64,000 bases of DNA, taken from Epsilonproteobacteria bacterium UBA4036 (GTDB taxonomy: Bacteria; Campylobacterota; Campylobacteria; Campylobacterales; Arcobacteraceae). Each line of letters opens with the position of its first letter. Positions within the stretch are counted from its first letter, which is position 1. The notes beneath the pieces were generated by a model, which was not told the DNA's origin, ran no database searches, and was given only the letters and a program-made list of their open reading frames with translations. A program made the position numbers and the translations under genes. Below, piece after piece: positions 36,466-45,673 of the stretch. The DNA is taken from the NCBI GenBank assembly GCA_002382325.1, contig DGAG01000012.1, positions 1-64,000 on the forward strand, in the 5' to 3' direction.

Positions 36466-37131
36466 TTGACTTTACAAGAAATTATTAATTCCATTGACTT
36501 TTTCAAGACATTAACACAAGAGCAGATTGAACAGTTGTGTGAAATTTCCACACTTAAACGATTTTCAAAAGATGCCATTTTGTATTATGAAAGTGAAAGT
36601 ACCAATAACTTAATGTTTTTGGTCAAAGGCTTACTTAAAGTTTACAAAGTTGATAAATTTGACAATGAAATTTTTCTTTATCATATCCATGAAAATTGTA
36701 TGATTTCGGAGTTGACTTCCCTAAGACAACATGAAATATTCTGTTTTTCCAACGCAGAATTTGTTAAAGATTCACAAATTCTTTCAATCAATTTTGAAAA
36801 ATTTAATGAACTCTTTTTATCTCACAATATTTTAACTCAAGAGTTTATCGAAGAGTTATTAAAAAAGACCCAACAGTTACAATGTATTATCAACCGTGAA
36901 TTGGTCTTTGACGCAACAGCAAAAGTGGCCTTTATGCTTCACAATGATTTGGAAATGTTTAATCATTTAAAACGACAAGAGGTCTCTTTTTTACTGCATA
37001 TCCAACCTGAAACACTTTCACGAGTCTTAAAACGTCTGACACGAAACAAAGTCATTGACATTGTAAGTGGAGAAGTTATAATATTAAATCACGACGAACT
37101 CACTGCCATATTTAGAGGAGTAGCAGTATGA
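36466..37131 (+). CDS. Crp/Fnr-family regulator at the head of the nos region
   Basis: 221 residues from a TTG start at 36466 preceded by AGGTAGG. A cyclic-nucleotide-binding-like jelly roll (about 10-120) has no Fnr-type N-terminal Cys cluster; the C-terminal helix-turn-helix is EVSFLLHIQPETLSRVLKRL. In Wolinella, Crp/Fnr proteins of the Nss group control responses to nitrate, NO and N2O, and this gene is a candidate of that kind. Its stop overlaps the next gene by 4 bp, so its signal may come from that sensor-like protein. It may bind the boxes listed at 38214 and elsewhere. Confidence 0.85.
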   Translation: MTLQEIINSIDFFKTLTQEQIEQLCEISTLKRFSKDAILYYESESTNNLMFLVKGLLKVYKVDKFDNEIFLYHIHENCMISELTSLRQHEIFCFSNAEFVKDSQILSINFEKFNELFLSHNILTQEFIEELLKKTQQLQCIINRELVFDATAKVAFMLHNDLEMFNHLKRQEVSFLLHIQPETLSRVLKRLTRNKVIDIVSGEVIILNHDELTAIFRGVAV

Positions 37132-38141
37132 AAAGCCAAAAAATCAGTACCAAAATAAAAACACTCGGTGCCTTACTTGTTTTTTTAACCCTTTGTATTA
37201 TCGCTACAACGATTTATCTGAATGAAAAAAACACCAAAGATGCTCTTATTATCAATATTGTGGGAAAACAACGAATGCTTACACAAAAGATTGCCAAAAA
37301 TGTTTTCTATTTGCATCATACGCGTTCGAGCAATTTTATTGAATTGGATGCGGCCATTCAAGAGTTTATTTACAGTTTAAACTCTTTAAAAAATGGTAAT
37401 GAACTTTTAGGTATCAAGCCAGTTCCTACTGAAAATATTGCCACTCAATTTTATATCATTGATATTATTTGGAACAACTACAACCAAAATGTTCAAGATT
37501 TTAAACGAGAACTGTTGCTTGAGCAAGACAACTACTCCAAACGAACTCAACTGTATGTGGATACGATTTATACGACCAACACAGTATTGCTTACAGAAGT
37601 GGATAATTTAGTGCATCTGTACACCGTTTACGCAGAAAACAAAACCAAATATCTGAAATATTTTCAATATGCAGCTGCAGTGGTGTTAATTCTACTCTTT
37701 TTTTACGGTTTTATTAAATTAAGAGAGATTGAGCAAAATGCACAAAACTTTATTGACTCCACTAAAAAACTTATCCAAGGCAATGATATTGAACATCTTA
37801 AACCCATTGAAGTCAAAGCCGAGAGTGAAATCGTAGAAGTTTCGGATACCATTAACTGTTTTATCAATAAAATCAACTCTGCCATGGAGTTTTCAAGCAG
37901 TGCGATTGAACAATCCAAACAAGCCTCCAATAAACTCGAAGAGATCACCGAAGAGTTTGACAAAATCTTAGATGATTTAAAAGATTCGGCAACAATTTCT
38001 CAACAACTTAACAAAAGTGAAGATATGGTCATTGAATCCACTGAAGATTTGATTGCTTCAACCAAACGCCTTCAAGAGCTTAAAAACGAGCTTGATAAAC
38101 TCAAAAAAAGCTGTAATGACAAGAAACTGAGTGACCATTAG
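37128..38141 (+). CDS. NarX/PilJ-type sensor-domain membrane protein without output domain
   Basis: 337 residues. Helices at about 13-30 and 182-200 flank a periplasmic four-helix domain that carries NIVGKQRMLTQKIAKNVFYL, the P-box-like motif of NarX/NarQ and PilJ N-terminal domains that bind nitrate or nitrite. The cytoplasmic part is HAMP-like plus a long coiled coil ending in KKSCNDKKLSDH. There is no kinase, methyl-acceptor hairpin or cyclase domain. The ATGA overlap with the Crp/Fnr gene suggests the two work together. Partner and ligand are inferred. Confidence 0.75.
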   Translation: MKSQKISTKIKTLGALLVFLTLCIIATTIYLNEKNTKDALIINIVGKQRMLTQKIAKNVFYLHHTRSSNFIELDAAIQEFIYSLNSLKNGNELLGIKPVPTENIATQFYIIDIIWNNYNQNVQDFKRELLLEQDNYSKRTQLYVDTIYTTNTVLLTEVDNLVHLYTVYAENKTKYLKYFQYAAAVVLILLFFYGFIKLREIEQNAQNFIDSTKKLIQGNDIEHLKPIEVKAESEIVEVSDTINCFINKINSAMEFSSSAIEQSKQASNKLEEITEEFDKILDDLKDSATISQQLNKSEDMVIESTEDLIASTKRLQELKNELDKLKKSCNDKKLSDH

Positions 38142-38213
38142 TAACAAAATGTGACACAAAAGTTTCTTTTATCTTAAGCGAATCTTAAAAAATAAAGTTA
38201 TATACTTTCAGTA

Positions 38214-38255
38214 TTGACCTACATCAATTAAGGAATACTTATATTTAATTATAAT
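38214..38255 (+). promoter_or_regulatory. Crp/Fnr-type promoter of nosZ
   Basis: Box TTGAC-CTAC-ATCAA at 38214-38227, 22-bp spacer, then TATAAT at 38250-38255. This puts the box centre at about -41.5, as in class II Fnr-activated promoters. A 113-bp leader with an AATTATAA/TTATAATT inverted repeat follows before the nosZ ATG. Confidence 0.75.
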
Positions 38256-38374
38256 TCACCTCCAATTTAAGTAAATTATAAAAGATAAGTTTTTCTTATA
38301 ATTTTCGGTCAATTGTTGTTGTTTATTATTACACTCTTTTGTATGAGTGTAATTTATTTTTTAAAGGAGAGAAG

Positions 38375-40966
38375 ATGAACCAGTTAAGTAAACTTTCATC
38401 ACTTTTTCTTGGTAGTGTACTTGCCGCAAATGTGGCAACGGCAAGTAACACTTTAGAACAAGTAATGAAAGAACGTGGATTAACCGAACGTGATGTTTTG
38501 GCTGCTGCTAAAACATACACTCCAACGGGAATGAAAGATGAATACTATGTATTTAGTTCAGGAGGACAATCCGGACAAGTCATTGTATATGGTGTTCCAT
38601 CAATGAGAATTTTAAAATATATTGGTGTTTTTACACCCGAACCTTGGCAAGGATATGGATTTGACAACGAATCAAGAAAAGTTCTTGAAAGTGGTTATAT
38701 TCGAGGTCAAAAAATTGAATGGGGAGATACTCATCATCCCAATTTTAGTGAAAAAAATGGTGAATACGTAGGGGATTATCTTTTTATTAACGATAAAGCC
38801 AATCCAAGAGTTGCGGTTATTAACTTACACGATTTTGAAACCACACAAATCGTGGTCAATCCTGTTTTACGAAGTACTCATGGTGGAAGCTTTGTAACAC
38901 CCAATACTGAATATATCATCGATGCTGCTCAATATGCAGCACCCTTTGAAAATGAATACTTCCCTATTGAGATGTATGAAGAGAAGTATCGTGGTGGGGT
39001 AACGATGTGGAAATTTGATTATGCCAAAGGGAAAATCAATGAAAAAGAGTCGTTTACTTTAGAATTACCTCCTTATATGCAAGATTTAAGTGATGCAGGA
39101 AAAGGTCTTTCTATGGGCTGGGGATTTACCAACAGCTTTAACTCAGAGATGTATACAGGTGGAATTGAACAAGGCAAACCTCCTTTTGAAGCCGGTATGT
39201 CAAGAAATGATACCGATTATCTTCATGTGTATAACTGGCAAAAAATTGCCGAATTGGCAAAAGATCCCAAAAATGTAAAAGTGATCAACAATCATAAAGT
39301 TGTTACCATTGAAGCTGCGGTAAAAGGCAATGCATTGTTTTTAATTCCTGAAGCCAAATCACCTCACGGTTCTGATGTTACCCCTGATGGTCGATTTATC
39401 ATCGTAGGTGGAAAACTTGACACTCACGCTTCTGTGTATGATTTCAAAAAAATCAAAGAACAAATCGATAAAAAAGAGTTTGTAGGGAAAGACCCTTTTG
39501 GGATTCCAATTTTAGATTTCAAAAAATCTTTGTACGGACAACTTGAGTTGGGACTTGGGCCATTGCATCATACTTTTGATGAAAAAGAAGGCATTGTTTA
39601 TACCTCATTGTATGTGGATTCACAAATTGTCAAATGGGATTACAAAAACCTAAAAGTCCTTGATAGAGTTAATGTTCACTATAACATTGGACACTTAGAT
39701 TCTATGGAAGGGAAATCAAGTAAACCCAAAGGGAAATATGCGATTGCTTTAAATAAATTATCCATTGACCGATTCTTACCTGTTGGTCCATTACATCCAC
39801 AAAATCACCAGTTAATTGACATTAACAGCGACAAAATGGAAATGATTTATGACATGCCAATTGGATTAGGAGAACCTCACGATGTTATTTCAATTCATGC
39901 AAGTAAACTTAAACCTGCCAAAGGGTATGAAATTGGAACAAACAGCCGAACAGGTGAAGTTCATGAAGGTATGACACTAGCAGGTCAAGAGAGAATTGAA
40001 CGAGATGGAAATAAAGTTAAAGTCTATATGACTGCTATTCGAAGTCACTTAAACCCTGAGCACATTACCGTTAATAAAGGTGATGAAGTGACCATTTATG
40101 TTACTAACTTAGAGCGAGCCGTTGATGAAACACACGCTTTTGGTATTTCACAACTTAATGTTCATGCTTCTGTTGAACCAGGTAAAACTGCGTCAGTAAC
40201 GTTTAAAGCTGATCAAGAAGGGATTTTTCCTTATTATTGTACTGAGTTTTGTTCAGCACTTCACTTAGAGATGATGGGATATTTGTATGTTAAAGATCCT
40301 AAGAAAAAATACCCTGATTTCAAAGCAGCAAAAGTGGCGAAAATGAGTAAAACAGAACTTGAAGCAGAATACAAAAAAATCGTTGCAACCAATAAAGCAA
40401 CCGATGATGTTATTCAAAGTGTAGTGAAGTTCTTAAAAGAGAAAGGATTCCAAAAATATCCTCAAATTAAAGCTCAAGTTGAAGATGCGTTAGATCAATA
40501 CGGAAAAATTCCTGCAGAAAAAGCCAAAGCCGATGCTGCGTATAAAAAAGGAGATTTAAACTCTGCTATTTTATGGGAAAACCAAGTATGGCAATATATG
40601 GTTAAAACGGCTGATGTTGGATTAAGAGCGAAAAATGCCTTAGCCAAAGAAATTGCAACGCCAATGAGTGAAGCAGCTAAAAAAGGTGAAGAGGCCTATT
40701 TACGAGGTGGATGTAATGGATGCCACGTTGTAGGAAAAGTTTCATCTGGTCCTGATATTACAGGAGCTTTATTGCGACATGAAAACGGTGAACAGTTCTT
40801 AACAAACTTCATCTTGAACCCAGAAAAATATTACGACAATCCGTATATTGATGCTATGATTAAAGCATTTAACTTACGAATGCCAAATCAAAATATGAAG
40901 CCTGAAGAGGTCAAAAATATTATTGAATACATGAAATGGATTGACGAAAACGCCGGTCTACAGTAA
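38375..40966 (+). CDS. nosZ: Nitrous-oxide reductase with C-terminal cytochrome c domain (clade II type)
   Basis: 863 residues from ATG 38375 (AAGGAGAG upstream; the frame start at 38339 is rejected). A Sec-type signal peptide without twin arginines, the seven-bladed CuZ propeller with many His motifs (DTHHPNF, LRSTHGG, GPLHHTFD, GPLHPQNHQ), and a CuA domain (CTEFCSALHLEM, first Cys about 622) are seen. A monoheme cytochrome c domain follows (CNGCH at about 780-784, distal Met in LRMPNQNM). It reduces N2O to N2 in the periplasm. The Sec signal and cytochrome fusion match the Wolinella enzyme, which can take electrons through the fused heme. Confidence 0.98.
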   Translation: MNQLSKLSSLFLGSVLAANVATASNTLEQVMKERGLTERDVLAAAKTYTPTGMKDEYYVFSSGGQSGQVIVYGVPSMRILKYIGVFTPEPWQGYGFDNESRKVLESGYIRGQKIEWGDTHHPNFSEKNGEYVGDYLFINDKANPRVAVINLHDFETTQIVVNPVLRSTHGGSFVTPNTEYIIDAAQYAAPFENEYFPIEMYEEKYRGGVTMWKFDYAKGKINEKESFTLELPPYMQDLSDAGKGLSMGWGFTNSFNSEMYTGGIEQGKPPFEAGMSRNDTDYLHVYNWQKIAELAKDPKNVKVINNHKVVTIEAAVKGNALFLIPEAKSPHGSDVTPDGRFIIVGGKLDTHASVYDFKKIKEQIDKKEFVGKDPFGIPILDFKKSLYGQLELGLGPLHHTFDEKEGIVYTSLYVDSQIVKWDYKNLKVLDRVNVHYNIGHLDSMEGKSSKPKGKYAIALNKLSIDRFLPVGPLHPQNHQLIDINSDKMEMIYDMPIGLGEPHDVISIHASKLKPAKGYEIGTNSRTGEVHEGMTLAGQERIERDGNKVKVYMTAIRSHLNPEHITVNKGDEVTIYVTNLERAVDETHAFGISQLNVHASVEPGKTASVTFKADQEGIFPYYCTEFCSALHLEMMGYLYVKDPKKKYPDFKAAKVAKMSKTELEAEYKKIVATNKATDDVIQSVVKFLKEKGFQKYPQIKAQVEDALDQYGKIPAEKAKADAAYKKGDLNSAILWENQVWQYMVKTADVGLRAKNALAKEIATPMSEAAKKGEEAYLRGGCNGCHVVGKVSSGPDITGALLRHENGEQFLTNFILNPEKYYDNPYIDAMIKAFNLRMPNQNMKPEEVKNIIEYMKWIDENAGLQ

Positions 40967-40969
40967 CCA

Positions 40970-40995
40970 TTTAGCAAGGATTTTTCCTTGCTAAA
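40970..40995 (+). terminator. Terminator between nosZ and nosB
   Basis: Perfect 11-bp arms (TTTAGCAAGGA / TCCTTGCTAAA) with a TTTT loop start a few bases after the nosZ stop. There is no strong T-run, so it may be partial, leaving nosZ transcript in excess of the accessory genes. Confidence 0.7.
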
Positions 40996-41017
40996 TCTCA
41001 CACAAAATCTATTACTT

Positions 41018-41059
41018 TTGTTTTGAATCAATTATTTCTAGTAACAAAATTGTTATAGT
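41018..41059 (+). promoter_or_regulatory. Crp/Fnr-type promoter of the nosB operon
   Basis: Box TTGTT-TTGA-ATCAA (41018-41031; left half imperfect), 22-bp spacer and TATAGT at 41054-41059. The same geometry as the nosZ and nor promoters, placed after the nosZ terminator, suggests the accessory genes have their own start. Confidence 0.6.
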
Positions 41060-41091
41060 AGTAATTATGTTTTATTCTTAGGAGAATTATT

Positions 41092-41853
41092 ATGAAAAAG
41101 TATCAAATCTTTACCGTTTTGGCTTTATTATTACTTACATTTAGCTTCACCATTCCTATCATGGGGTTTTATGGCGTAAGCAACAAAATTAAAAATCATG
41201 ACACACAATCTATCCCTTCTTATGCCTATGCCGTTTGGGATTTTTATCATAAATTTCAATATGTCAGTCCCTATACTCCTAAAGGAGCAGAAGGTTCACT
41301 TGAAGAGATGATAAAACGAAAAGGAGAAATTGGAGTTGCTTCTATTCCTGTGTGGAAAGTATCTCTTGAAGCGCCCAACTATCCTAAAGAGGCCTTCCCT
41401 CATGGTATTCCTGTTTATTTTCATTTTGATGGATACAGCGGTGATGTTGAAGAGATGAATACCATTAACCACTACATTGGAATGTATCCAATGGAACACG
41501 GTGGACAATTTGAACGGGCATTAGTGCCGTACTTTTTCCTAATTACGACTCTTATGATGATTGGCTATTTGTATACCAACAGCAAAAAATCATGGCTTTT
41601 AATGGTCATACCCGTTATTTTACCTTTGGCATTTTTAATTGATTATGCCGGATGGTTATACTGGTATGGACACAATATGCAAGATTGGGGAGCTTTCACC
41701 ATCAAACCGTTTATGCCAACGGTTTTTGGACAAGGTAAAGTGGCACAATTTACCACCCACTCTTACCCAACAGTTGGATTTTATATTTTAATGCTTACGA
41801 GTATTTTAAGTATTTTATCTATTTTCTCGAAACTAAAAGAGAATAAAAAGTAA
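41092..41853 (+). CDS. nosB: NosB-like membrane protein of the nos cluster
   Basis: 253 residues with helices at about 7-27, 143-160, 167-187 and 225-243, and a roughly 115-residue periplasmic region between the first two. It lies directly after nosZ, where Wolinella succinogenes carries nosB, and no other cluster gene fits. The molecular role of NosB is not established. It is immediately followed by nosD with no gap. Confidence 0.75.
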   Translation: MKKYQIFTVLALLLLTFSFTIPIMGFYGVSNKIKNHDTQSIPSYAYAVWDFYHKFQYVSPYTPKGAEGSLEEMIKRKGEIGVASIPVWKVSLEAPNYPKEAFPHGIPVYFHFDGYSGDVEEMNTINHYIGMYPMEHGGQFERALVPYFFLITTLMMIGYLYTNSKKSWLLMVIPVILPLAFLIDYAGWLYWYGHNMQDWGAFTIKPFMPTVFGQGKVAQFTTHSYPTVGFYILMLTSILSILSIFSKLKENKK

Positions 41854-43089
41854 ATGAGTTGCGTCGTGAAACGAACCGTTTTTTTCCTCTTACTTTCTCC
41901 TTTTTTTGCATGGGCTTCTTTATTACAAGAAGCCATTGATAACGCTCCTGAGGGTGCAAAAATTGAGTTACAAAGCGGAGAGTATCATGGCAATATTGTT
42001 ATTAATAAGCCTTTAACCATTGATGGATTAAATCAAAAAGCGCACATTATAGGGGATCAAAAAGGCTCTGTTATTACCATTAACAGTTCCAACGTGGTCA
42101 TTAAAAACCTGACCATTAAAGGCACAGGAATGAGCCATGAAAAAACGGACAGTGCGATTGTTGCAAGTAATGTAAACAATATTAGTATTGAAAATAATCA
42201 CATTGAAGAGAGTTTATTTGGTGTCTTTTTTGACCGAGTAAATCGTTCCAAATTGCTTGATAATTATATTACTTCTAAAAATGTTGATTTGGGATTGCGA
42301 GGCGATGCCATTAAACTTTGGTATGCCCATGACAACCAAATTATTGGCAATACCATCGAAAAATCACGTGATTTTGTCTTGTGGTACTCCAGTGGCAATA
42401 CCATTGAAAACAACATTGGGCGCCATAATCGCTATTCGGTGCATTTTATGTATGCCGGACGTAACATGGTCAAAAACAACCTTTTTGAGTTTAACTCAGT
42501 GGGGATTTTTTTCATGTTCAGCAGTGGAACAACGGCAATAAATAACACCATTCGAAATTCGGTGGGCTCTTTTGGAGTAGGTATTGGTATGAAAGACAGT
42601 TCGGATTTTACACTCATTAATAACGACATTGTTTACAATGCCAGAGGGTTATATATTGACCAATCCCCTTTTCAACCTGGGACAATCAATATCTATAAAG
42701 GCAATAAAATTTTATATAACACCAGCGGAGTGCAGTTTCAAGTTTCACGAGAGAAAAGTATTTTTACTCAAAATTTGCTCAAAGGAAACATGGAACAAGT
42801 GGTTAATGATTCTCCCAAAAACAATTTGGAATTAAATCATTGGGATAAAAACTATTGGGATACCTATGAGGGGTTTGACCAAGATGAGAATGGCATTGGT
42901 GATTTACCTTTTAAACACTATGCCTATGCCGATAAACTTTGGCTTTATAATCCCAATATCAAGTTTTTTTATGGTTCAGTGGTCATGGATTTACTCAATT
43001 TTTTATCTAAAATTGCACCATTTTCACAACCTGATTTATTGGCAACGGATAACAACCCATTAATGGAGTGGAATTTTGAAAACGAATGA
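41854..43089 (+). CDS. nosD: Periplasmic copper-site maturation protein NosD
   Basis: 411 residues with a signal peptide (VVKRTVFFLLLSPFFAWA). Right-handed beta-helix (NosD/CASH) repeats follow, visible as recurring IxxNxI/IxxNTI steps (ISIENNHIEESLFGVFF, QIIGNTIEKSRDFVLWY, GNTIENNIGRHNRYSVHFM). With NosF and NosY it is needed to build the CuZ centre of NosZ. It overlaps nosG by 14 bp. Confidence 0.93.
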   Translation: MSCVVKRTVFFLLLSPFFAWASLLQEAIDNAPEGAKIELQSGEYHGNIVINKPLTIDGLNQKAHIIGDQKGSVITINSSNVVIKNLTIKGTGMSHEKTDSAIVASNVNNISIENNHIEESLFGVFFDRVNRSKLLDNYITSKNVDLGLRGDAIKLWYAHDNQIIGNTIEKSRDFVLWYSSGNTIENNIGRHNRYSVHFMYAGRNMVKNNLFEFNSVGIFFMFSSGTTAINNTIRNSVGSFGVGIGMKDSSDFTLINNDIVYNARGLYIDQSPFQPGTINIYKGNKILYNTSGVQFQVSREKSIFTQNLLKGNMEQVVNDSPKNNLELNHWDKNYWDTYEGFDQDENGIGDLPFKHYAYADKLWLYNPNIKFFYGSVVMDLLNFLSKIAPFSQPDLLATDNNPLMEWNFENE

Positions 43090-43798
43090 TACACGACGAA
43101 CCTTTATCAAAGTAGGAGCTTCAACGCTGTTTTTTGGTTCACTGTTTGGAACGGGATTATACTTTACTCCCAAACTTAATGCCCAAAAAACTCTGTTGCG
43201 TCCTCCTGGAGCGTTAAATGAAAAAGATTTTTTATCCACATGTATTAAGTGTGGGCAGTGTGTGCAAGTCTGCCCTTATCACACTTTATCTTTGTTGGAT
43301 ATCAAAAGTGGAAACAGTGTAGGAACACCCTATGTGGATGCAAGAGAGCGTGGCTGCTATTTATGTGATTTATTGCCTTGTGTGTTGGCATGTCCCAGTG
43401 GATCACTCAATCACGATGTCATTGAAGCTTCTCAAGTTGAAATGGGAATCGCTTTGCTTAAAAATCCCAATAAATGTTTAGCTCTTTTAAACCAAGAGGT
43501 CACTCAAGAGGATATTGCTTCTATTTTAACGCATTCCAATAAAAATGAGCGAGAAGAAAAAGTCTTAAAGGATGTACAAAGTTATGTGGGGAAACCTTGT
43601 ACGATTTGTGCGGATTTATGTCCGTATCCCCAAAAAGAAAATGCCATTGCCATGGTGCAAAACCAACAAGGGCAATGGTATCCACAAGTTCGAAGCGAAT
43701 GTGTGGGTTGTGGTGTCTGTGAAGAACTTTGCCCTGTGCAAGGAGAAGCAGCCATCGTTATTATTCCAAGAGCAAAATACAGTGAGGTCTATGAATGA
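43076..43798 (+). CDS. nosG: Ferredoxin-type protein NosG (NapG-like)
   Basis: 240 residues from a TTG start inside nosD with GGAG upstream. A twin-arginine signal (RRTFIKVGAS) indicates export by Tat, consistent with a periplasmic Fe-S protein. Cys clusters CIKCGQCVQVCP, CYLCDLLPCVLACP, CTICADLCPYP and CVGCGVCEELCPVQG support four [4Fe-4S] centres. With NosH it is thought to pass electrons from menaquinol towards NosZ. It overlaps nosC1 by 4 bp. Confidence 0.92.
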   Translation: MKTNDTRRTFIKVGASTLFFGSLFGTGLYFTPKLNAQKTLLRPPGALNEKDFLSTCIKCGQCVQVCPYHTLSLLDIKSGNSVGTPYVDARERGCYLCDLLPCVLACPSGSLNHDVIEASQVEMGIALLKNPNKCLALLNQEVTQEDIASILTHSNKNEREEKVLKDVQSYVGKPCTICADLCPYPQKENAIAMVQNQQGQWYPQVRSECVGCGVCEELCPVQGEAAIVIIPRAKYSEVYE

Positions 43799-44343
43799 AA
43801 TATATACTCGTTTTAGTCAGTTTGTTTTTATTAACAGGCTGTGATAACAAAGAAGAAACCAAAGAATCAAGCAGTCAAGGCAAACAAGCCACTACACAAA
43901 GTATCAATGTGGTGCAAAATGCCACAAAAATTGAAAAAGACAATGCCTTTGTGACGTACGATATTAATGGCAATAAAGTAGTCAATATCGCGCCTGCGGG
44001 AGAAGAAGAGACTCCCTTAACCAAAGAAATAGGTGCATTAGCCACTATTCGTACAAGTTATGAAGCGGTCAATGCCAATTTAATTTCCATGAATTTAAGT
44101 AAAAATTACATTGTAAAGTGTTCTTCTTGCCATGATGATTATGCCAATGGGGTGGTTGGTCCTTCGTTGTTGCATAAAAGCGCCGATGAAATTGCCGACA
44201 AAATCAAAGCGTACAAAAATTTAACACAAGTCAATGTTTTAATGAAATATTTGGTTTCACAAATGGATGATGAAGAGATTGAATCGTTGGCAAAAGAGAT
44301 TGCCCAATTAAACAAAGAACTTATGGAGGCAAAAAATGAGTAG
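43795..44343 (+). CDS. nosC1: Cytochrome c lipoprotein NosC1
   Basis: 182 residues. The lipobox LFLLTGC gives an N-terminal lipid anchor, a long low-complexity linker follows, and a small class I cytochrome domain has CSSCH starting at about residue 109. No clear Met ligand close to the usual place was checked beyond MKYLVSQMDDE. It is the position equivalent of Wolinella nosC1 and probably shuttles electrons between NosGH and NosZ. Confidence 0.88.
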   Translation: MKYILVLVSLFLLTGCDNKEETKESSSQGKQATTQSINVVQNATKIEKDNAFVTYDINGNKVVNIAPAGEEETPLTKEIGALATIRTSYEAVNANLISMNLSKNYIVKCSSCHDDYANGVVGPSLLHKSADEIADKIKAYKNLTQVNVLMKYLVSQMDDEEIESLAKEIAQLNKELMEAKNE

Positions 44344-44770
44344 TGGAAAAATAATCGGATTGGTAGCAAGTTTAGGTATTGTTCTTCTGTTAATTTTTAT
44401 GTTGGTTCAAGAAACCAGCACAAAAAAAGCCCTTGTTGTTGAGCAAAAAGTTGAACAACCTGCTCCTAAAAAAACAATCAAAACCGAAGAAGAAGAGAAA
44501 CTTGAAGAGTTAAAAAAACAAGCTTCGGTATCAATAAATAACAGTGTGAGTCAATTATATTCACTCCGGTGTAAAGCGTGTCATGGAAGTGAAGGACAAG
44601 GCAGTCAAGTGGGTCCTTCAATTAAAGGTAAAAGCGTTGAATACATTTTAAGTAAACTTGATGATTATAAAAATAATCGAGTCACCAACTCTTTAATGCA
44701 AGGCTTATTAACCAATGCCACACAAGAAGAGTTAAACACCTTAGCGCAAGAGATTTCGAGTTTTAAATAA
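44336..44770 (+). CDS. nosC2: Membrane-anchored cytochrome c NosC2
   Basis: 144 residues. An uncleaved N-terminal helix (IIGLVASLGIVLLLIFMLV), a Lys/Glu-rich linker and a cytochrome c domain with CKACH at about residues 79-83 and a Met-containing tail (NSLMQGLLTN) are seen. It follows nosC1 with an 8-bp overlap, as in Wolinella. The domain resembles that of NosC1, so the two likely arose by duplication. Confidence 0.88.
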   Translation: MSSGKIIGLVASLGIVLLLIFMLVQETSTKKALVVEQKVEQPAPKKTIKTEEEEKLEELKKQASVSINNSVSQLYSLRCKACHGSEGQGSQVGPSIKGKSVEYILSKLDDYKNNRVTNSLMQGLLTNATQEELNTLAQEISSFK

Positions 44771-44779
44771 AGGTTTATA

Positions 44780-45673
44780 ATGAATAAATATACCACACGA
44801 GCCACCATCGAGGGAACCTCTTTTTTTGATACGTTTATTAGTGTCAATAAAGAGGGGAAAAAACGATTGGGTATTCGATTTTACCGATGGCTTAGCGTAA
44901 TTTTAATTCATGTTGTTTTTATCTTATCGTATTGGGTCGATTTACAAGTTTTAGAAGGAACATTAAGTGGTTCACGATTTTTGGGATTTCACTTGATTGA
45001 TCCGTTTATGACCCTGCAAGTCTTTGCGGCACACCACCAAATTCCTATAAATTTAGCCATTGGAACAATTACCATAGTCATTGTCTATTTGCTCATAGGT
45101 GGTCGTGCGTATTGCTCATGGGTATGTCCTTATACTATTTTAGGTGAAATCAGTGAAAAATGGCATCAAACGTTAGTGCATAAAAAAATCATCAAAGAGC
45201 GTTTTTTTGATTACAAAATCAAATACATTTTTTGGAGTATATTTTTAGTGTTGGCTTTTTTTACAGGCTTTTTAGTCTTTGAAACCTTTAATATCGTAGG
45301 AATTTTAAGTCGTGCTTTAATTTATGGTTACTCTCTTGCCTTGCTGTTTGTTGTTGCCGTATTTTTAATGGACATCTTTTTTTCACAACGTGCTTGGTGT
45401 CGTTATGTCTGTCCTGTAGGAACGACATACAGTTTTATTGGATGGCCCAGTGCCACAAAAGTGGTATGGGATGACCGATGTGACCATTGCCGTGTGTGCA
45501 GTGATGTTTGTTTGGTGCCTCATGTGTTAGAAATTACCAAAAAAAATGCCAATGTAGAGAATAAAAAAACGGTTTCAATTATCTCAGGAGATTGTACTTT
45601 GTGTGGACGATGTATTGAAGTGTGTCACACCGATGCATTAAATTATGAAACCAAATTAAAGAAGTTAATATGA
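44780..45673 (+). CDS. nosH: Membrane quinol-oxidising Fe-S protein NosH (NapH-like)
   Basis: 297 residues with about four to five membrane helices, the cytoplasm-facing motifs CSWVCPY and CRYVCPVG typical of NapH/NosR-like proteins, and two [4Fe-4S] clusters at the C-terminus (CDHCRVCSDVC; CTLCGRCIEVC). With NosG it would form a menaquinol dehydrogenase feeding NosZ, replacing the NosR of other bacteria. It overlaps nosF by 4 bp. Confidence 0.92.
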   Translation: MNKYTTRATIEGTSFFDTFISVNKEGKKRLGIRFYRWLSVILIHVVFILSYWVDLQVLEGTLSGSRFLGFHLIDPFMTLQVFAAHHQIPINLAIGTITIVIVYLLIGGRAYCSWVCPYTILGEISEKWHQTLVHKKIIKERFFDYKIKYIFWSIFLVLAFFTGFLVFETFNIVGILSRALIYGYSLALLFVVAVFLMDIFFSQRAWCRYVCPVGTTYSFIGWPSATKVVWDDRCDHCRVCSDVCLVPHVLEITKKNANVENKKTVSIISGDCTLCGRCIEVCHTDALNYETKLKKLI

